Assembly: GCF_000196175.1 (NCBI RefSeq)
Contig: NC_005363.1
Span: forward strand, 62,001-126,000
Length of the DNA: 64,000 nt
Source: Bdellovibrio bacteriovorus HD100
GTDB lineage: Bacteria > Bdellovibrionota > Bdellovibrionia > Bdellovibrionales > Bdellovibrionaceae
Direction: 5' to 3'
Part shown: one piece after another, positions 36,877 through 47,133 of the stretch
Numbering within the stretch: position 1 is the first letter of the stretch
How the letters are laid out: each line of letters begins with the position of its first letter
Program-made: the position numbers and the translations under genes
The notes under the pieces: model-generated
Told to the model about the DNA's origin: nothing
Seen by the model: the letters and a program-made list of their open reading frames with translations, nothing else
Databases searched by the model: none

Positions 36877-37752
36877 CTACACTTTGATGGTAACAAGCTT
36901 TTTAATAAGCACGCCACCGATTATTTGCAGACCCAGCATCGCTGCCAGTAACACTAGACCTAGGGTTGTGTTAAACATTGGTTTGATGAATGCCGGATCG
37001 ATCACCAGGAACACCGCCATCAGGATAAATGGAATCAGTGTGACGATTATCCCTTGCATCATCCCCTGAGCTGTCAGGGCTTGAATTTTTTTCTCTACTT
37101 TTTGTCTTTCACGCACGACCAGTACGATGGTCTGGAAAGTCTCTGCCAGATTACCACCGGTCTCTTTTAAGATGTTGATGGAGGTCACAAACATCTGCAC
37201 ATCCGGGCGCGGAATGCGGTTGCCCAGATCGTTCAGCGCGCTTTCAAAGCTGTCACCCACTTGCATCTGATACAAAACTTGCGCAAATTCCTGACTCATG
37301 GGATTTCCCATGATCTCCACAACACGTTTCATGGATTCCTGCGGATTGGATCCGGCCTTGATACCGTTGGCCATGATGGTCAGACCATCCACCATCTGAT
37401 CCACGAATTTGGTGCAGCGCTGTTCATAGATCATGCGCACCAAAAGCAAAGGCAGCTGCCAGCCCGCGACAGTGATGGAAGCGCCAAAGAACGCACCCAT
37501 CAAAACACTGGGCCAGAAGATCAGGAACACCAAAGCACCCAAACCGAAACTCATCAAGAGGATGATCAGGGTGACTTTCTTTTCGTCCACATCCATTCCC
37601 ATCACACGAAGAATCTTGATCACCTCGTCGCGCTGGCCAAGGCTGCGCTTGTGCAGCCACGCAATCGCCTTGTCAGCCCAAAGGATGACGATGACGAAAA
37701 CACAGATGCCAAACAGAGGGATCATAACCCATTCGTTAAACAGGAAACTCAT
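36877..37752 (-). CDS. tadB: Tad pilus inner-membrane platform protein TadB
   Basis: 291 residues with a T2SF (type II secretion F) domain: GLTIMANGIKAGSNPQESMKRV, SALNDLGNRIP, and ILKETGGNLAETFQTIVLVVRERQKVEKKIQALTAQG, the last being characteristic of TadB. Hydrophobic segments lie near the N-terminus (two), the middle (about 75-105) and the C-terminus (two). It would form the membrane platform on which the TadA/CpaF ATPase acts to assemble Flp pilin. A second T2SF gene (TadC), normally adjacent, is absent from this operon. Confidence 0.88.
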   Translation of the reverse strand: MSFLFNEWVMIPLFGICVFVIVILWADKAIAWLHKRSLGQRDEVIKILRVMGMDVDEKKVTLIILLMSFGLGALVFLIFWPSVLMGAFFGASITVAGWQLPLLLVRMIYEQRCTKFVDQMVDGLTIMANGIKAGSNPQESMKRVVEIMGNPMSQEFAQVLYQMQVGDSFESALNDLGNRIPRPDVQMFVTSINILKETGGNLAETFQTIVLVVRERQKVEKKIQALTAQGMMQGIIVTLIPFILMAVFLVIDPAFIKPMFNTTLGLVLLAAMLGLQIIGGVLIKKLVTIKV

Positions 37753-37755
37753 GGC

Positions 37756-39975
<2,220 letters not shown>

Positions 39976-40027
39976 ACAGACCTCCAGCTTTCCTATCGGC
40001 TGAAACAGGAGGTCCGTTTACGAGACC

Positions 40028-41557
40028 CTAGTCGCGTAAACGGAACTTCTTCTTAATTTGCTCAGCCCCGGAGCTGGCAGAAGTCTTAACTATCGGTGTG
40101 ACAAAGACCACGAACTGGCTTTGTTGCTTGATGAAGTCCTTGGATGCATAAAGGCTGATGATCGGGTTCTTCTGACCAGCCGGACGATTGTACCCGGTCG
40201 AGGTCGAGTTACGGATCAAACCACCCACCGCCGCGCTCTGACGATCTCGCACCGTCACGGTGGAGGTCATTTCATTCGCACTGGTGATTGGCGCACCACT
40301 TGGGGTGTTCCCCAGAAGGCTGGACACCTTAAAGGCCATTTCCATGTGCACGCTGCCGGACTTTTCACCCAGTAAGACCGGTGTGATCGCCGTCACGATA
40401 CCCACTTCGGCAAAGGCAGTCCCTTGAGTTCCGTCTTTACCGATGACTGGATACGGCTGATTGGTTACTTGTTTGATTTCACCTTTTTTACCGTCTTCCA
40501 CAATCAGACTGGTGCTTTCAAGCACGCGGGCATGACCGTGTTGTTTTGCCCAGTTTAATTTAGGCAAAAGATTGGAAACGGTTCCGGTGATCGAGCTGAT
40601 CACACCACCCGGAGAATCACCACCGGTCTGGAAGGTCATCTGCGAGTTGTCACCCAGTTCCGGGGTGAACTGGAACTTGAAGGCCTTGGAATAGTCCTTG
40701 TTCAGTTCCACATAGTGCACCACCAGCTGGATCATTTTGCTTGGTGGTTTGGCCGGAGCTTCCTTGATCTGAATCAGGTTGATCACACCATCATTCGCCG
40801 GGCGGCGTTTCTTGATCACACCTTTTTCCTCGGCTGCCTCGATCACGATGTCGGGCAGATAGGTTTTGGCGATGATTTCGGCACGTTTGGCTTCTTCATC
40901 AGAATTGGCCCAGCCCTGCAGAATGATTTTTTCATTCACGGCACGGACTTCGATTTCCGGATTATTGATGTCACGGGCGATGAACTCTGCGATTTTCTTT
41001 TGCGCCAGTGGGCTCAAGGTCACAAGCGAGGACGCCTGTTCACCGAACTGCTGAACCACGTTATAGATACGCGCCAGGTCTTTCGGCAAAAGGATCTGAC
41101 CGTCCACAACCACGCGGTTGTTCACGATCTTGATGTTAATACCCTCAATGTCACCCAGAAGGGCGCGCATTTCCCGCACCACTTTGTCGAGCTTGCTTTT
41201 TTTGACGTCAATGCGGAATTCCGCAACGATCTTGCCGTTTCGTTTGTCGTGAATGGTCAAGGTCGCAAAACCCTCACCTCTTGGAGTGAAACGGATGACG
41301 TTCAGATCCTTGGCATAAGCCGCAGTCACGATTCGGCGGAAGTCACCTTTAAATTCAATGCTGTCCGGAAGCGGGGGAAGCTTCTCGTCCTGCTCAATGC
41401 CGAGGGTGAGATTGATGAATTTGCGAGAACGATATACGCCCTCTTCACCTTCTGTGGATGATGTCGGCGAGGCTTCCAGTTCTTCCTGGGCCCAGGCCAC
41501 ACTTCCACTGATCATAAACAGACTTAGCAGTCCGGTGATCAGAATTTTACGTCTCAT
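40028..41557 (-). CDS. cpaC: Tad pilus outer-membrane secretin CpaC/RcpA
   Basis: 509 residues with a signal peptide (about 1-23, ending AWA). An N-terminal pilus-specific domain (RRIVTAAYAKDLNVIRFTPRGEGFATLTI) is followed by BON-like repeats (EVRAVNEKIILQGWANSDEEAKRAEIIAK) and a C-terminal secretin domain (VLESTSLIVEDGKKGEIKQVTNQPYP, TVTVRDRQSAAVGGLIRNS). It forms the outer-membrane channel through which the Flp pilus passes. Lies 31 nt after cpaB. Confidence 0.93.
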   Translation of the reverse strand: MRRKILITGLLSLFMISGSVAWAQEELEASPTSSTEGEEGVYRSRKFINLTLGIEQDEKLPPLPDSIEFKGDFRRIVTAAYAKDLNVIRFTPRGEGFATLTIHDKRNGKIVAEFRIDVKKSKLDKVVREMRALLGDIEGINIKIVNNRVVVDGQILLPKDLARIYNVVQQFGEQASSLVTLSPLAQKKIAEFIARDINNPEIEVRAVNEKIILQGWANSDEEAKRAEIIAKTYLPDIVIEAAEEKGVIKKRRPANDGVINLIQIKEAPAKPPSKMIQLVVHYVELNKDYSKAFKFQFTPELGDNSQMTFQTGGDSPGGVISSITGTVSNLLPKLNWAKQHGHARVLESTSLIVEDGKKGEIKQVTNQPYPVIGKDGTQGTAFAEVGIVTAITPVLLGEKSGSVHMEMAFKVSSLLGNTPSGAPITSANEMTSTVTVRDRQSAAVGGLIRNSTSTGYNRPAGQKNPIISLYASKDFIKQQSQFVVFVTPIVKTSASSGAEQIKKKFRLRD

Positions 41558-41591
41558 ATATCCCCCTTAAATTCCCCTAAATCAGACCCAA

Positions 41592-42497
41592 TTACAAAGT
41601 TTGAAACCCGTTGGCGCGTGGTCTTTGTGCTGGCGGAGGTGCTGCCCTCTGTTGTTGAACCGGTGGTACGTAAGGTCGTGGCGGCATTGCGATTGCTGGC
41701 GCCGCATCCACAGATACCATCGGTTTTCCCAATACACTGTCAGAAGTCGAACTTGGCATGCGCGGTGGAATTGTTCTGTCGCTTGGATTTCTCAAAGCCA
41801 TGAACAAGTTCCCCGGAGCCGTGGAAAGAATGTAGAACAGATCCTGCGCCTCTTTCGGAGTCGCTTCGACCGTGATCGTGGTGTACTTGGTGTCACCAGT
41901 CAGGGCGATCTGGGTCAGGTTCTTTCCGGTTGAATCCAGTTCAAACATGCGGGGAATGTTGTTCACAACACTCACACCCGTTGCCAGAACGACCACGTCG
42001 TTCATCATGGTGAAGACTTCACGGCGCTGGTTCACACCTTTGCCGGAATCCACCGCGGCGTAAATATCAATACGGTCCCCAGGGCGGATCAGCTTCGCAA
42101 CCCCGCGCACTTCATCCACGGGAATGGTGACAGCACGTTTGCTGGGCGCAACCTGCAGGGAAATCCCTGTGTCCGGGCCCGGAGTCAAAAGGTTGTTCTT
42201 CACGACCATCTGACCTTTTCTGATAGGAACAGCGGCCACGTTACCGATAATCTCGTCAGGAATTGTGATGGCATCAGGCTGAATGAAATCCGCCGGAAGC
42301 TCTTTGGTTTCAACCATCGTGTCATAGATGGTCTGCATTTCAGCGATGTCCTCTTTGGCAACAACCACACGCTTTGTGGAACCGAAGCGTTTGTCGTACT
42401 CGGCCTTCTTTTCCTGGGAATAGCTGTAGAGCAGGAACGTCGCAAAGACACCTGCAGCAATCGAAAGCCATAAATTTCTAGTTTCGTTTGATCCCAT
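41592..42497 (-). CDS. cpaB: Tad pilus assembly protein CpaB/RcpC
   Basis: 301 residues: one N-terminal transmembrane helix (about 9-25), an SAF/ChapFlgA-type domain (KRVVVAKEDIAEMQTIYDTMVETKELP), the conserved KRAVTIPVDEVRGVAKLIRPGDRIDIYA block, and a Pro/Gln/Arg-rich C-terminal tail. CpaB is a periplasmic partner of the secretin. ATG 42497 (MGSNETRNLW) is preferred to the in-frame start at 42536, which would add a non-conserved stretch overlapping the preceding gene. Confidence 0.92.
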   Translation of the reverse strand: MGSNETRNLWLSIAAGVFATFLLYSYSQEKKAEYDKRFGSTKRVVVAKEDIAEMQTIYDTMVETKELPADFIQPDAITIPDEIIGNVAAVPIRKGQMVVKNNLLTPGPDTGISLQVAPSKRAVTIPVDEVRGVAKLIRPGDRIDIYAAVDSGKGVNQRREVFTMMNDVVVLATGVSVVNNIPRMFELDSTGKNLTQIALTGDTKYTTITVEATPKEAQDLFYILSTAPGNLFMALRNPSDRTIPPRMPSSTSDSVLGKPMVSVDAAPAIAMPPRPYVPPVQQQRAAPPPAQRPRANGFQTL

Positions 42498-42514
42498 AAT
42501 GTCCCACTTCTCTG

Positions 42515-43021
42515 TTAACTGCCGGTGCCCGCGCACTCGGCGTTAAGACAAATTCCATAAGTCGTTTTAATCCAGATCGGGTTCACCGAAAGGGTCTCGT
42601 TTCTTCCGCCGGGAAGAGAACGGGTTCTTTCGTGTTCCGGTTTTGTTCCCGCAATTTCTGCGGCCTCACGCTGCAAAGCCATAAAGTCAATGCGGCGGGA
42701 GCTGGCCACCCAGTCATTCGCACCTTCTTTGGTGTTTTCAGACAGGGTTCCATGCACACGCATGCCGACCTTATCGTACGTCAGGGCCACATCCGCATTC
42801 GGAGTGGAGCGGAAGTACGTCAGATTGGCGCGGTTGCGGAAAGTTTCAAAAGCATAGTTCCGGGACGCAATTGAATTTAGAATCCCGGTGTGGATGGCGC
42901 CGAAGAACCCCAAAGAGAAGTTCACCAGCAGCACGATCACAATGATAATAGGGACGAGCTCTAGCACAGCCATCCCTTTCTCGTTATTGATGGAGGATCT
43001 GCGTTTTTGCTTTTTCAGCAT
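42515..43021 (-). CDS. TadE-like minor pilin/pseudopilin
   Basis: 168 residues: short basic N-terminus, then a class III pilin-type junction EKG/MAVLELVPIIIVIVLLV with Glu at +5 of the predicted mature protein and a single hydrophobic helix, followed by a soluble domain with two cysteines near the end (ICLNAEC). The pattern fits TadE/TadG pseudopilins that prime or tip the Flp pilus. Overlaps the preceding gene by 7 nt. Confidence 0.8.
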   Translation of the reverse strand: MLKKQKRRSSINNEKGMAVLELVPIIIVIVLLVNFSLGFFGAIHTGILNSIASRNYAFETFRNRANLTYFRSTPNADVALTYDKVGMRVHGTLSENTKEGANDWVASSRRIDFMALQREAAEIAGTKPEHERTRSLPGGRNETLSVNPIWIKTTYGICLNAECAGTGS

Positions 43022-43656
43022 CCGTTGTCCTCCGAAGGAACATAGCCTGCGGTGTCGCGGGCCAGTTCTTTAAAGCGTTGATCCAGATTCAAAACCGCTT
43101 CATAGCGGCGCTTGATCTGAAGTTCGTAACATTCCTTCTGGGTCGGTTCACGAATCAGGAAGGCCGTCACTTTGGCGCTGAAACCTGCATCGTCCTCGTT
43201 TGTCGGCCCCAGGAAGGCGACTTTCAGACTGAGCAGTTTGGCTGTAAAATCAAAACGCACGCCCACTTGCGGGACGCGCTCTTCGGTGTAGCGATAGTCG
43301 CTGTCAAAGGTGCGACCGGATTCACCACCACCACGAACATCAATCTGCGGGGACAGGACGAACCAGCCGCCATCAGGTTTGTTGAACAGAGGTTTAAGCT
43401 CTTGGTTGTTGATCAGGGAAAGGTATTTGTCTTTGGCCATCTGTTCCTGCTTGTCCTGATCGATGTGCCCGGCTGCGTGGGCGCGGGAAGCAGAGAACGC
43501 GATATACTGGGCGATTTCGGCCATGGACAGAGTGAAGTTCAGAGCGAAGAAGACAATACAAAGCCCCGCCGCAATGACGATGGCAAAAATGAACTCTGCG
43601 GAAATCATCCCGCGTTCATTTTGTATTGTTCTGGAGAAGCTCTTCGTTCTGCTCAT
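43015..43656 (-). CDS. TadE-like minor pilin/pseudopilin
   Basis: 213 residues with the same architecture: NERG/MISAEFIFAIVIAAGLCIVFFAL gives Glu at +5, one N-terminal hydrophobic helix, and a soluble domain of ~170 residues. A candidate substrate of the prepilin peptidase TadV, which is not encoded in this window. Probable minor subunit of the Flp pilus. Confidence 0.8.
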   Translation of the reverse strand: MSRTKSFSRTIQNERGMISAEFIFAIVIAAGLCIVFFALNFTLSMAEIAQYIAFSASRAHAAGHIDQDKQEQMAKDKYLSLINNQELKPLFNKPDGGWFVLSPQIDVRGGGESGRTFDSDYRYTEERVPQVGVRFDFTAKLLSLKVAFLGPTNEDDAGFSAKVTAFLIREPTQKECYELQIKRRYEAVLNLDQRFKELARDTAGYVPSEDNGC

Positions 43657-43665
43657 TCTCTCCTT

Positions 43666-43914
43666 TTAAGGTTCTGCGGTCAGAGACCGGCGAACCTGGT
43701 TGGGATGCTTGGCCCGGGCGCTTTCCGGGGTGTCCCAGACGCCGGATTCAATCATTCCGGAAACTTTCTGCCAGGGGCTGGAGATCAGTTTTGCAAGATA
43801 CTTGTTCTCGCGCAGCTGACCGGTTGCCCAGATCAGAGCTCCCACCATGAAAGTCATCAGCAGGACGGACTCGACAAGGAATTGGCCTTTGTTGTTGTTA
43901 ACATGCCTTTTCAT
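43666..43914 (-). CDS. Short TadE-like minor pilin
   Basis: 82 residues. NNNKG/QFLVESVLLMTFMVGALIWAT shows the class III prepilin cleavage pattern with Glu at +5, then a short soluble tail. The ATG overlaps the stop of the preceding small gene (ATGA), so the two are translationally coupled. Confidence 0.75.
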   Translation of the reverse strand: MKRHVNNNKGQFLVESVLLMTFMVGALIWATGQLRENKYLAKLISSPWQKVSGMIESGVWDTPESARAKHPNQVRRSLTAEP

Positions 43915-44105
43915 CTTGTTTCTCCGTCCCAGCCAATGTGATTTCCATCAATGGGTTTGAAACCTGCTCCTGTCGTGAGCTGCTGTTCGATGCGCGCACC
44001 CAGCCGCGGGCCTGATGTTTTAAAGGCCTCGGCCGGAGCAGTCATGAACGCCTTCAGGATAAAGAAGAAGGTCGCAAATAGTAAAAGCACATACTCTACG
44101 GTCAT
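43911..44105 (-). CDS. Flp-like small protein without a prepilin leader
   Basis: 64 residues starting MTVEYVLLLFATFFFILKAF, which resembles the mature start of the Flp pilin (GATEYILLLV) but lacks the basic leader and Gly cleavage site. Upstream in-frame sequence back to the flp stop holds no ATG, GTG or TTG, so the short form is the only one available. An AAAAAGGGGG stretch serves as ribosome-binding site. Lies 50 nt after flp in the operon; could be a structural accessory of the pilus. Confidence 0.65.
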   Translation of the reverse strand: MTVEYVLLLFATFFFILKAFMTAPAEAFKTSGPRLGARIEQQLTTGAGFKPIDGNHIGWDGETR

Positions 44106-44155
44106 TGGGTCCCCCTTTTTATTCCCAGCTAGACAGCGGAAATCGTCAGGAGAAA

Positions 44156-44344
44156 CTAGTTACCGCTGAAGCCTGTGATATCACTTGCCAATGAACCCAC
44201 TTTTTCTTCCATTGCAGTTTTGATTCTGTCTTTGAAGATAACCACCAAAGCGACGACCACCACCAGCAACAGGATGTATTCTGTCGCACCTTGGCCGGAT
44301 TCATTCTTCAATAGCTTCTTGGAAAAGTTCTTAAACTTTTTCAT
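44156..44344 (-). CDS. flp: Flp type IVb pilin
   Basis: 62-residue major pilin of the Tad system: basic leader, cleavage after Gly17 in ESG/QGATEYILLLVVVVALVVIF, with Glu22 at +5 and Tyr23 at +6 of the mature protein, then a short charged tail. It is the first gene of the operon, with a perfect AAGGAGG Shine-Dalgarno and a sigma-28-like promoter directly upstream. Confidence 0.95.
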   Translation of the reverse strand: MKKFKNFSKKLLKNESGQGATEYILLLVVVVALVVIFKDRIKTAMEEKVGSLASDITGFSGN

Positions 44345-44365
44345 GGATGTTCCTCCTTAGAGACA

Positions 44366-44393
44366 ATATCGGATAATTTTGGGATTCTCTTTA
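44366..44393 (-). promoter_or_regulatory. Sigma-28 (FliA)-like promoter before flp
   Basis: On the minus strand, TAAA (44393-44390) is followed 16 nt later by TCCGATAT (44373-44366), close to the TAAA-N15-GCCGATAA consensus with spacing one base too long. Transcription would start at about 44360, just before the Shine-Dalgarno. Confidence 0.4.
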
Positions 44394-44439
44394 GAGGACG
44401 GATTACAGAAACTGAACAACGCACCTGTCTCATTCTGAG

Positions 44440-44470
44440 AAAATGAAAAGGGAGGTCCCTGGACCTCCCT
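44440..44470 (-). terminator. Terminator for the small secreted protein gene ending at 44498
   Basis: Perfect 10-bp stem agggaggtcc / ggacctccct with a 2-nt centre; on the minus strand TTTTCATTTTC follows. It isolates this gene from flp. Confidence 0.8.
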
Positions 44471-44497
44471 GGCGTAAATAACTTAGACGATTTCTCT

Positions 44498-44806
44498 CTA
44501 TTTACACTCTGCTTTGTCGGCGAAAGTCTTGCCAAGATCCTTGCCATCAAATTTGACAGTCACGGATTTTTCGGTCAGGGTGCCTTTGCGGATGATTTTA
44601 GAGGATTTTTCGCCCCATTTCATGCAAGCCTCTTCCGTGTCCAGTTTTTTGGATTCTTCGGTCGGGTTTTTGCCGTTGTAAGGTTTCATGGCTTCCGTTT
44701 CTTTGCCCGCGCAGGCCTTACGGCTGATGGTGATTGTGCAGTCACCGGCGTGTGCAGCTGCAGAGCTTAGCAGGATCAAGGCTGCAATCAGTGTGGTTTT
44801 TTTCAT
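44498..44806 (-). CDS. Small secreted cysteine-containing protein of unknown function
   Basis: 102 residues with a signal peptide (about 1-20, ending AHA). The mature protein has four cysteines (GDCTI, RKACAG, EEACMKW, and the penultimate AECK), consistent with two disulphides in the periplasm or outside. AAGGAGAACAAA precedes the ATG at 44806; a longer in-frame start at 44860 lacks this support and would bury the signal peptide. 10 nt downstream of the chemoreceptor gene, so possibly co-transcribed. No family recognised. Confidence 0.75.
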   Translation of the reverse strand: MKKTTLIAALILLSSAAAHAGDCTITISRKACAGKETEAMKPYNGKNPTEESKKLDTEEACMKWGEKSSKIIRKGTLTEKSVTVKFDGKDLGKTFADKAECK

Positions 44807-44816
44807 TTTGTTCTCC

Positions 44817-46304
44817 TTAAATGGCAGAGACGATTTCTTCGTTCTCTGGTTTTGTTTCATTATTCTTTTCTGTATTTTCTTTATGGCCGACCAGAATGTG
44901 AAGTTCGCACATCATTTTGTGTAATTCTTCAGACTGGGTTTGCATGTCTTCAGTGGAACCCGTGACCGCGCCCATGGAGGAGGCAACACCCTGCAAACTT
45001 TGGTCGATCTGGGTCAGGGCCTTGTTCACCTGCTCAATACCCTGGGATTGTTCCTGGGAACCTTGTGCGACGGTTTGAATCAGATCTGAAACCTTGCGGG
45101 TGTTCTCCACGATGGCTTTTAGGGCCGACTCGCTGTCGGCGGCCAGATTCACGCCCTGTTTGCTTTTTTCGGAAGCCTCATGAATTAAGGAACTGATTTC
45201 CTTGGCGGCACCCGAACTTTTCTGCGCCAGTGCCCGGACTGCGTCAGCCACCACGGCAAAACCCTTGCCCTGTTCCCCGGCACGGGCGGCTTCGACCGCT
45301 GCATTCAGCGCCAGTAGATTTGTCTGGAAGGCAATGTCGTCAATCATTGTCAGGATCTCTTCGATCTTTCGCGAGTTGTTGGAAATCTCGCTGATCACCT
45401 GAACCAGCAGCTCCAGTTTCTTCTGCCCTTCATCCACGGTGCGCTGACCCTCGATGGAAATGCTGGCCGCCTGATTGGAGTTCAGGGAATTCTGGCGAAC
45501 CGTCGCCGTGAGCTCTTCCATGGAGGCCACAATTTCTTCAAGAGAGGCGGCCGTGGAGGTGGAGCTTGACGAGATTTGGTCACTGGAGGTCACCAGTTCG
45601 CTGGCGCGGTTGCGGATGGTGGAGGAGCTCTCATCAAGACCACCGGCCACCAGGTTCAGGGATCTTTGCACCTTGCGAATGTTCCAGAAGCTGACCAAAA
45701 GGCCCAGCAGCAGGCTTACGCCCACGACGGTGGAAAGAATATAGATGGTCAGCTTGAAGTTTTTGGCGACGTTTTCAGCGTTGCTTACGCCCGCCATATA
45801 GCTGTCGTCGGTCAGCTTCTTCAAAGAGTCATATGCTTTGGTGTACTGGGCGTTGGAGGTCCCTTGCAGAATTTCTTCGGCCAGTTTTTCATTTTCCTGG
45901 TCCACGGCGGCCTTGAACTTTTCACTTTCCGCCTGGTAGGAGTCCCAGCCGGCCAGAAATTCTTCATAGGTTTTTCTGAGATCGTCCGTGGTCAGTAAAG
46001 GATCCAGCACTTTGGAATAGATGGTGATGTTGCCCAGAAGACTGTCCATTTCTTCCAGAATCTTTGTGCGTTCGTCAGTGCTTTGCGTGGCCAGCAGATT
46101 GAACTCCAGCTTGCGATAGTTGGCCAGATTGATGTTCAGATCGGCGGCTTTGCTGACGGCCGGAAGCCAGATTTCACCAATTTCTCCGGTGACTTTGTTT
46201 TGAAAGCGCAGTCTGTCCAGAGAAAGCAGATTGGTGATCAACGCAATCGCCATCAGCAGCCCAGTCACTATCAAGAAGCGGCCTTTGAGTGAAAGTTGGG
46301 TCAT
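44817..46304 (-). CDS. Methyl-accepting chemotaxis protein
   Basis: 495 residues. Transmembrane helix 1 (about 9-29), a four-helix-bundle periplasmic sensor domain (4HB_MCP type, about 30-185), helix 2 (about 188-208), and a long cytoplasmic signalling hairpin whose tip [47 protein letters not shown] is diagnostic. No clear C-terminal CheR-binding NWETF pentapeptide. The start at 46304 ([10 protein letters not shown]) is supported by GGAGG 9-10 nt upstream; an in-frame start at 46349 would precede the first membrane helix by extra residues. It modulates CheA activity for taxis. Confidence 0.94.
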   Translation of the reverse strand: MTQLSLKGRFLIVTGLLMAIALITNLLSLDRLRFQNKVTGEIGEIWLPAVSKAADLNINLANYRKLEFNLLATQSTDERTKILEEMDSLLGNITIYSKVLDPLLTTDDLRKTYEEFLAGWDSYQAESEKFKAAVDQENEKLAEEILQGTSNAQYTKAYDSLKKLTDDSYMAGVSNAENVAKNFKLTIYILSTVVGVSLLLGLLVSFWNIRKVQRSLNLVAGGLDESSSTIRNRASELVTSSDQISSSSTSTAASLEEIVASMEELTATVRQNSLNSNQAASISIEGQRTVDEGQKKLELLVQVISEISNNSRKIEEILTMIDDIAFQTNLLALNAAVEAARAGEQGKGFAVVADAVRALAQKSSGAAKEISSLIHEASEKSKQGVNLAADSESALKAIVENTRKVSDLIQTVAQGSQEQSQGIEQVNKALTQIDQSLQGVASSMGAVTGSTEDMQTQSEELHKMMCELHILVGHKENTEKNNETKPENEEIVSAI

Positions 46305-46462
46305 AATTAGGGATCCTCCGGCCAGATTCTTCGGAGTCCTTAAATGCAAAACGGAGTCTGGCCCGACCTTTTTGGGCGATCCAGAAACTGAATACGAGGT
46401 GGTATTAAATCTTATATATGCGGGTTTTGTTTAGAAATTTGGACCTAGGTTGGGGTCCTGTG

Positions 46463-46491
46463 TTGACGAAGGTCTTAAGACTCTCTAGATT
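46463..46491 (+). promoter_or_regulatory. Sigma-70-type promoter for a 24-codon ORF
   Basis: TTGACG (46463-46468), 17-bp spacer, TAGATT (46486-46491). Predicted start near 46498, right before an AGGAGA Shine-Dalgarno at 46499-46504. Confidence 0.45.
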
Positions 46492-46513
46492 GGGGCTTAG
46501 GAGACTTCTCAGC

Positions 46514-46588
46514 ATGCCTAAGCACCTAGTTTTTCTCTACGCTTTTTGTGTGGTCATTCTTTTCGTCGTGAACGTCGTCGTTTCTTAA
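46514..46588 (+). CDS. Candidate 24-residue membrane micropeptide
   Basis: ATG to TAA encoding MPKHLVFLYAFCVVILFVV plus a short NVVVS tail: two charged residues, then one hydrophobic helix. AGGAGA lies 9 nt before the ATG and a plausible promoter sits just upstream, so all signals for expression are present. A 7-bp hairpin (cgtcgtt / aacgacg, 46576-46593) overlaps the stop. Too short for ordinary gene finders and no homologue is known to me; it is the only gene-like content in the gap between the chemoreceptor and hpt. Confidence 0.45.
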   Translation: MPKHLVFLYAFCVVILFVVNVVVS

Positions 46589-46602
46589 CGACGTCCCCGT
46601 GA

Positions 46603-47121
46603 CTAGTTTTTAAGAGCGTAAATATCCGGATAATTTCTTCCGAGCTCTTCGGAATCCATCCCGTATCCAACGACATAACGATCTTCAATAGTCTTCCCGA
46701 TGTAATCAGCCTTGATCGGCAATTCACGGCGGGCAGGTTTATCCAGCAGGGTCACGATTTTCAATGAAGCCGGAGCGGAAGCAAACAGACGGCTTCTTAG
46801 GAAACTCAGGGTTCTGCCGGTGTCGATGATTTCTTCAACCACGATCACGTGTTTGCCTGCGATGTTTACAGAGATGTCTTTGACGATCTTGATCGCGCCA
46901 CCGCGCTCAACCGCCTGCACGTGAACGAAATCCACTTGCTGAGGCAGGTCCACTTTGCGCATCAGATCCGCAGTGAAATGGATCGAGCCGCGCAGAGGGC
47001 AGATGAACACAATTTCCTTTCCTTCATAGTCAGCTTCGATTTGCGAAGCCAGGTTTTCGACAAGCTCTTTGATCTCGTCGCTTGTCAGGAAGGAAACCAT
47101 TTGATCTTTAAGTTGTGCCAT
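46603..47121 (-). CDS. hpt: Hypoxanthine phosphoribosyltransferase
   Basis: 172-residue type I phosphoribosyltransferase of purine salvage: hypoxanthine (or guanine) plus PRPP gives IMP (or GMP). The PRPP-binding loop is HVIVVEEIIDTGRTL, with FICPLRGSIHF for pyrophosphate binding and VGYGMDSEELGRNYPDIYAL at the C-terminus, all typical of bacterial HPRT. The conserved first acid of the usual VEDI motif is kept as EE. Prey nucleobases would be the natural substrate in a predator. Confidence 0.95.
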   Translation of the reverse strand: MAQLKDQMVSFLTSDEIKELVENLASQIEADYEGKEIVFICPLRGSIHFTADLMRKVDLPQQVDFVHVQAVERGGAIKIVKDISVNIAGKHVIVVEEIIDTGRTLSFLRSRLFASAPASLKIVTLLDKPARRELPIKADYIGKTIEDRYVVGYGMDSEELGRNYPDIYALKN

Positions 47122-47133
47122 GTTGTGTGCCTC

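Noticed and set aside
46320..46363. ggccaga / tctggcc inverted repeat in the chemoreceptor leader as a regulatory element
   Set aside because: Only 7-bp arms with a 30-nt loop; too weak to support without comparison.
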